The notes below the pieces were generated by a model. That model saw nothing but the letters and a program-made list of their open reading frames with translations, was not told where the DNA came from and made no database searches. Shown in pieces: positions 60,326 through 64,000 of a stretch of 64,000 nucleotides of DNA. Position 1 is the first letter of the stretch. Every line of letters begins with the position of its first letter. The DNA is taken from the NCBI RefSeq assembly GCF_003003235.1, contig NZ_PVUE01000007.1, forward strand, positions 124,001 through 188,000, read 5' to 3'. Made by a program: the position numbers and the translations under genes. Source of the stretch: Antricoccus suffuscus. Its GTDB lineage: Bacteria; Actinomycetota; Actinomycetes; Mycobacteriales; Antricoccaceae.

Positions 60326-61959
60326 GGCCGCTCGATCCACGGCTGCTGCGCTATGCCGGCGCCACTAGGGGACTGCTTGCCGGCGCGGCCGGAGTAGGAC
60401 TGGCCGGTACGGCGGCCACGATCGGGTACGCCGTCGTGCTGGCCGGACTGGTCGCGCACGTGGTGCGCGGGGGGAGCGCTGCGACAATGACCGGCGGCGT
60501 GGTCGCGTTGCTGGTCATTGTTGTGGCGCGGGCCGCGATCGCCTGGTACGCCGAATACTTTCCGCGTCGGACGGCCGTGCGGATGACCAGTCAGATACGA
60601 CGTGCGCTGCTCACCCGCGTGACGACGGAGGACCGTGCAGCGATGGTGGACCGCAGCCCGGCGCGGTTGATCAACTTGGCCACGACCGGGGTTGCCGGCC
60701 TCGAGACGTACGCCGCCCGCTACCTGCCGCAGCTGGTACTCGCGACGATGGTGCCGCTGGGCATTGTCGTCTATCTCGGGTTTCAGGACGTCGAGTCTGC
60801 GATCGTGATCGCAGTGACGATCCCGCTCATCCCGATGTTCATGGCGCTGGTCGGATGGCATACGCAGAAGACCGCGCACCGGCAGTACCGGTTGCTTGAC
60901 GTCCTTGCCCACCGGTTTACCGATGTCGTCACCGGATTGACGACGCTGAAGGCGTTTGGCCGTTCGCGCGCGCAAGCCGAGCTGATCCGGCGTACCGACG
61001 CAGAGCACAAGTCGGCAACGATGAAGACGCTACGGATCGCATTTTTGTCGGCACTGGTCCTGGAGTTGCTGGCGACACTGTCTGTAGCTCTGGTCGCGGT
61101 GTCCATCGGGCTGCGACTGGTGTCCGGCAGCCTCGACCTGCACACTGGCCTGACCGTCCTGCTAGTCGCGCCGGAGGCCTACCTGGCGCTGCGTGCGGTG
61201 GGCACACATTTTCACGCCAGCGTCGATGGTTTAACTGCGGCAGAGGCGATCTTCGCGATACTCGACCAGCCGGTATGCCATTCGGGGCACGCGGCTGTGC
61301 CGAGTCGATGGACGACGATCACGCTGAGAGATATAGCGGTGCAGTACGCCGGTGCACGTGCCCCGGTGCGTCTTCCGGATTTCACCTGCCGTGCCGGCGA
61401 CACAACCTTGCTGGCCGGTCCGAGTGGCGTCGGTAAAAGCACCGCGCTCAACCTGATTGCCGGCGTGCTGCAATCGACATCGGGAGAGGTGCTCATCGAT
61501 GCGACGCCCCTGGACCTGCTCGAAAGGGCGGCTTGGTCTGCGCAGACCGGATACGTTGCGCAGTCACCATATATACCCGCTGGTACCGTCGCCGACAATA
61601 TCCGGATGTTGAGCTCGGGCAGCGCTGAGCGCGTCGACCATGCCTTGTACGTCGCCGGACTCGCCGAGTTCGTTATGCAGCTGCCCCGAGGCGCGGACAC
61701 CATGCTGCGCGAGGGCGCGCCAGAGTGGTCGCAGGGCCAGCGCCAGCGGCTTGCAATCGCGCGCGCCGTCGCCGCTCGCCCTCAGTTACTCCTGCTCGAC
61801 GAGGCGACGTCGGCGCTGGACCATCGCACCGAATATCTTGTGCTGCAGCGGATCCGGCAGGAGTTCGCGGGTCGGACGATCGTGATCGCGGGGCATCGTG
61901 ACGCGACGCGGGACGTCGCTGATCAGGTCATCGACCTGGGCGCGGTGGCGCGAGTATGA
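60322..61959 (+). CDS. cydD: ABC transporter CydD (bd oxidase assembly)
   Basis: A 545-residue half-transporter: six helices, then an ATPase with Walker A AGPSGVGKST, Q-loop YVAQSPYIPAGTV, signature WSQGQRQRLAIARAV (degenerate LSGGQ) and Walker B LLLLDEATSALD. CydDC exports reductants (Cys, glutathione) or moves heme for bd oxidase maturation. The ATG at 60322 overlaps the cydB stop as ATGA; the open frame upstream within cydB is rejected. Confidence 0.94.
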   Translation: MRPLDPRLLRYAGATRGLLAGAAGVGLAGTAATIGYAVVLAGLVAHVVRGGSAATMTGGVVALLVIVVARAAIAWYAEYFPRRTAVRMTSQIRRALLTRVTTEDRAAMVDRSPARLINLATTGVAGLETYAARYLPQLVLATMVPLGIVVYLGFQDVESAIVIAVTIPLIPMFMALVGWHTQKTAHRQYRLLDVLAHRFTDVVTGLTTLKAFGRSRAQAELIRRTDAEHKSATMKTLRIAFLSALVLELLATLSVALVAVSIGLRLVSGSLDLHTGLTVLLVAPEAYLALRAVGTHFHASVDGLTAAEAIFAILDQPVCHSGHAAVPSRWTTITLRDIAVQYAGARAPVRLPDFTCRAGDTTLLAGPSGVGKSTALNLIAGVLQSTSGEVLIDATPLDLLERAAWSAQTGYVAQSPYIPAGTVADNIRMLSSGSAERVDHALYVAGLAEFVMQLPRGADTMLREGAPEWSQGQRQRLAIARAVAARPQLLLLDEATSALDHRTEYLVLQRIRQEFAGRTIVIAGHRDATRDVADQVIDLGAVARV

Positions 61960-63617
61960 CGACGTACGTGCCGCAATTGCTGCGCCTTGTGCGTCCGGCA
62001 TGGGGCCGGCTGCTGATCGCGATTCTCGTGGCAACCCTCGCCAGCGGGTCCGCGATCGCGTTGCTAGCCGTCTCTGCTTGGCTGATTGTGCGGGCGTCGT
62101 CTCACCCTCCGGTGCTGCAGTTGATGGTGGCCGTGGTCGCGGTCCGCTTCTTCGGCATCAGCAGGGGAGTGTTCCGCTACGTCGAACGACTCGGCGCGCA
62201 CGAGGCGGCATTTGAGGCGCTCGGCGTGGTCCGGCTGCGCCTGTACGACCACCTTGAGCGACTCGCTCCGAGCGGCCAACTGTGGCGCCGTGGCGACTTG
62301 CTGACTCGGCTGATCGGCGATGTCGACTCGCTCGCGAGCCTGATCACTAGATCGCTGGTGCCGTTGGCATCCACCGCGCTCGTCTTTGCTGCGGCAATTA
62401 CGACGACCGCAGTGATCCTGCCTTCTGCCGGGTTGTTGCTGCTCGTCGTCGTTGCCGTGTTCGCGGTCGTCGTCCCGGCGCTCACGGGAGCCGGCGATCG
62501 TCGCGATGAAGCCGCGCTTGTCGCATTGAGGGCAGAACGCGGCTCGATCCTGACCGAGTCGATTCTTGCCGCCGCGGACCCCGGACTGCGGCCGGCCGCC
62601 GGCCGCTGGCTTGACGGCGTCGCCGTGGCTGATGCCAATGAGGAACGCCTGGCGTCCCGGATGGCCCGTCGGGCGGGTATGGCCTCGGCCGTGACGATGG
62701 TGTGTATCGCAGGCGTCGTAGCCGGCATCTGGTCATTGAGCGCATCGGCGCTGGCAGTGGGAACGATCGCGCCGGAGAACGCCGGTTTGGTTACGCTGCT
62801 GCCGCTCGGCCTGTTAGAACTCGCACAGCTGGTCCAGCCCGCGCTCGCCCAGATACAGAGCTCGCGGGCGAGCGCGGAGCGGATCTTCGACGTACTCAGT
62901 GCTCCCGAACCGGTGACCGAGCCAGATCGTGTCACCGCGCTACCCGCCGACGCGATAGGCATATCTATGAGCAACGTGAGTGTTCGCTGGCCGGACGCGG
63001 AAGGCCCTGCGGTAGAAGGATTCAGCGTCGACTTGAGGCCGGGCCGCAAGATCGCGCTCGTCGGACCCAGCGGGTGCGGCAAGTCTACGATCGTGGCCTG
63101 TTTGCTGGGGTTCGTCGACGCGAATGCCGGCAGTTTCGAAGTGGGTGGCATTGACCGGCGCACACTGTCGGGATCCCAACTTCGGTCGCTTTCGGCGTGG
63201 GGAGACCAGCAGGCGCACCTATTTGACACCACCGTCGCCGAGAACGTCCGGCTCGGTGACCCGCGCGCGAGCGACGGTCAGGTCCGCGACGTACTGCGCC
63301 GGGCGCAGCTCGGCGACTGGATCGATCTGCTCCCAAAGGGGATGGGCACTCGGGTTGGTCAGTTCGGAAGCATGGTGTCCGGCGGACAGCGGCAGCGCAT
63401 CGCGCTTGCCCGAATGCTGCTCGCGGACCGGCCGATCATGCTGCTCGACGAGCCGACTGCCGGCATCGACCGGCCGACCGCCGCAGCGCTGATGGACGAC
63501 ATCATTGCCAGTGCGGAGGGAAAGGCGTTGCTGGTGGCCACGCACGACCTCGAGTACTTGGACAAGTTCGACCAGGTGATCGACCTGTCCGGTCAGCTCG
63601 TCTCGAACCATCCTTGA
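61956..63617 (+). CDS. cydC: ABC transporter CydC (bd oxidase assembly)
   Basis: A 553-residue half-transporter forming a heterodimer with CydD. Six helices, then Walker A VGPSGCGKST, canonical signature VSGGQRQRIALARML, Walker B IMLLDEPTAGID and switch His in VATHDLEYL. The ATG at 61956 overlaps the cydD stop (ATGA). Its 3' end overlaps the convergent acyl-CoA synthetase gene by 25 bases. Confidence 0.94.
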   Translation: MTTYVPQLLRLVRPAWGRLLIAILVATLASGSAIALLAVSAWLIVRASSHPPVLQLMVAVVAVRFFGISRGVFRYVERLGAHEAAFEALGVVRLRLYDHLERLAPSGQLWRRGDLLTRLIGDVDSLASLITRSLVPLASTALVFAAAITTTAVILPSAGLLLLVVVAVFAVVVPALTGAGDRRDEAALVALRAERGSILTESILAAADPGLRPAAGRWLDGVAVADANEERLASRMARRAGMASAVTMVCIAGVVAGIWSLSASALAVGTIAPENAGLVTLLPLGLLELAQLVQPALAQIQSSRASAERIFDVLSAPEPVTEPDRVTALPADAIGISMSNVSVRWPDAEGPAVEGFSVDLRPGRKIALVGPSGCGKSTIVACLLGFVDANAGSFEVGGIDRRTLSGSQLRSLSAWGDQQAHLFDTTVAENVRLGDPRASDGQVRDVLRRAQLGDWIDLLPKGMGTRVGQFGSMVSGGQRQRIALARMLLADRPIMLLDEPTAGIDRPTAAALMDDIIASAEGKALLVATHDLEYLDKFDQVIDLSGQLVSNHP

Positions 63618-64000
63618 TACTGCTTCCGCAGCTTGTATTTCAGGACCTTTCCGCCAACGGTCTCGGGGAGGTCCTGGGCGAAGATCACCGACTTTGGGGA
63701 TTCGAAGGCAGCAAGCCGGTCCCGGCAGAACGCGATAATAGACCGCTCGTCGGCGTATCCCGATTCGTTCGGTACGACGACGGCCGTCACTGCCTCACCC
63801 CACCGCGGGTGCGGCACGCCGATCACCGCGGCCCGCTGGACGGCCGGATGTTGTACAAGTACTGATTCCACCCGGATTGTCGAGACGTTTTCGCCGCCGG
63901 ACTTCACAATGTCCTTAAACCGGTCGACCATGATTCGGTGGCCGTCCTCGCCGTAGACGCAGCTGTCGCCGGAGTGGAACCAGCCGTCCCGGAAGGCGTC
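63593..64000 (-). CDS. Acyl-CoA synthetase (AMP-binding), C-terminal part
   Basis: 136 residues of the C-terminus of an ANL-superfamily enzyme; the 5' part lies outside the window. It shows DGWFHSGD (motif A8 start, encoded by the edge of the window), then RFKDIVKSGGENVSTIRVE (hinge and A8), VIGVPHPRWGEAVTAVVV and the catalytic Lys in PETVGGKVLKYKLR (A10). It forms acyl-CoA from a carboxylic acid through an acyl-adenylate. Substrate unknown. Convergent with cydC. Confidence 0.93.
   Translation of the reverse strand, partial: DAFRDGWFHSGDSCVYGEDGHRIMVDRFKDIVKSGGENVSTIRVESVLVQHPAVQRAAVIGVPHPRWGEAVTAVVVPNESGYADERSIIAFCRDRLAAFESPKSVIFAQDLPETVGGKVLKYKLRKQYQGWFETS

Noticed and set aside
59887-61959. 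690-codon frame starting inside cydB
   Set aside because: The first 145 codons lie out of frame within cydB; the true CydD start is ATG 60322, coupled to the cydB stop.

Overview
The window is about 64 kb of GC-rich DNA from an actinobacterium. The evidence is the gene repertoire (a mycofactocin cluster, an MmpL-type exporter, an Rv0121c-like F420 or PPOX enzyme, a type Z zinc S14), frequent GTG starts, and AGGAGG-type ribosome binding sites. It opens in the 3' end of tuf. The str operon (tuf) and the S10/spc ribosomal operon (starting with rpsJ at 37.7 kb) therefore bracket 37 kb of accessory genes. In Mycobacterium tuberculosis the mycofactocin genes also lie between tuf and rpsJ, so the position is conserved while most of the filling is not. 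I cannot fix the order or genus from sequence alone.

Left accessory arm (0.3-9.0 kb): an XRE regulator with an MFS exporter, a SnoaL-like protein, an HdeD-like membrane protein, meso-diaminopimelate dehydrogenase (ddh), a crotonase, an SDR, and then atpI-atpB-atpE-atpF. This last group is a complete-looking Fo sector with no delta or F1 genes after it.

Mycofactocin arm (9.0-29.6 kb): every gene here is on the minus strand. In transcription order they are two nearly identical NDMA-type alcohol dehydrogenases, a MoxR AAA ATPase, a VWA protein, mftA (41 codons), mftB, mftC, a 1334-residue fusion of two FadH/OYE-type oxidoreductases in the place where mftD might be expected, mftE, mftF, mftG, a large LuxR/LAL regulator, an MMPL exporter and a GH15 hydrolase. 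The genes from mftC to mftG are coupled by 4-base overlaps or gaps of a few bases. The module contains the peptide precursor, its maturation enzymes, client dehydrogenases and a likely respiratory outlet (MftG). No TetR-type MftR was found; instead a 12-bp palindrome fills the spacer of the predicted mftA promoter.

Middle arm (29.7-37.2 kb): a GIY-YIG-like protein, 22-bp tandem repeats, a small zincin, a PPOX/F420 enzyme, an ABC-2 exporter divergent from a NarL-type two-component system, an AlkB-like dioxygenase, a degenerate phosphatase-like protein and a cytochrome P450.

Ribosomal block (37.7-50.7 kb): rpsJ-rplC-rplD-rplW-rplB-rpsS-rplV-rpsC-rplP-rpmC-rpsQ-rplN-rplX-rplE-rpsN-rpsH-rplF-rplR-rpsE-rpmD-rplO-secY-adk-map, all on the plus strand. 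It stops after map; infA-rpmJ-rpsM does not follow. Right arm (50.8-64 kb): a membrane-anchored protein, a SnoaL-like protein, a second large LuxR ATPase with its HTH at the N-terminus, a GNAT, an LCP-family protein, an LAXTG-type surface protein, cydA-cydB-cydD-cydC behind a pair of dyad operators, and the 3' part of an acyl-CoA synthetase gene.
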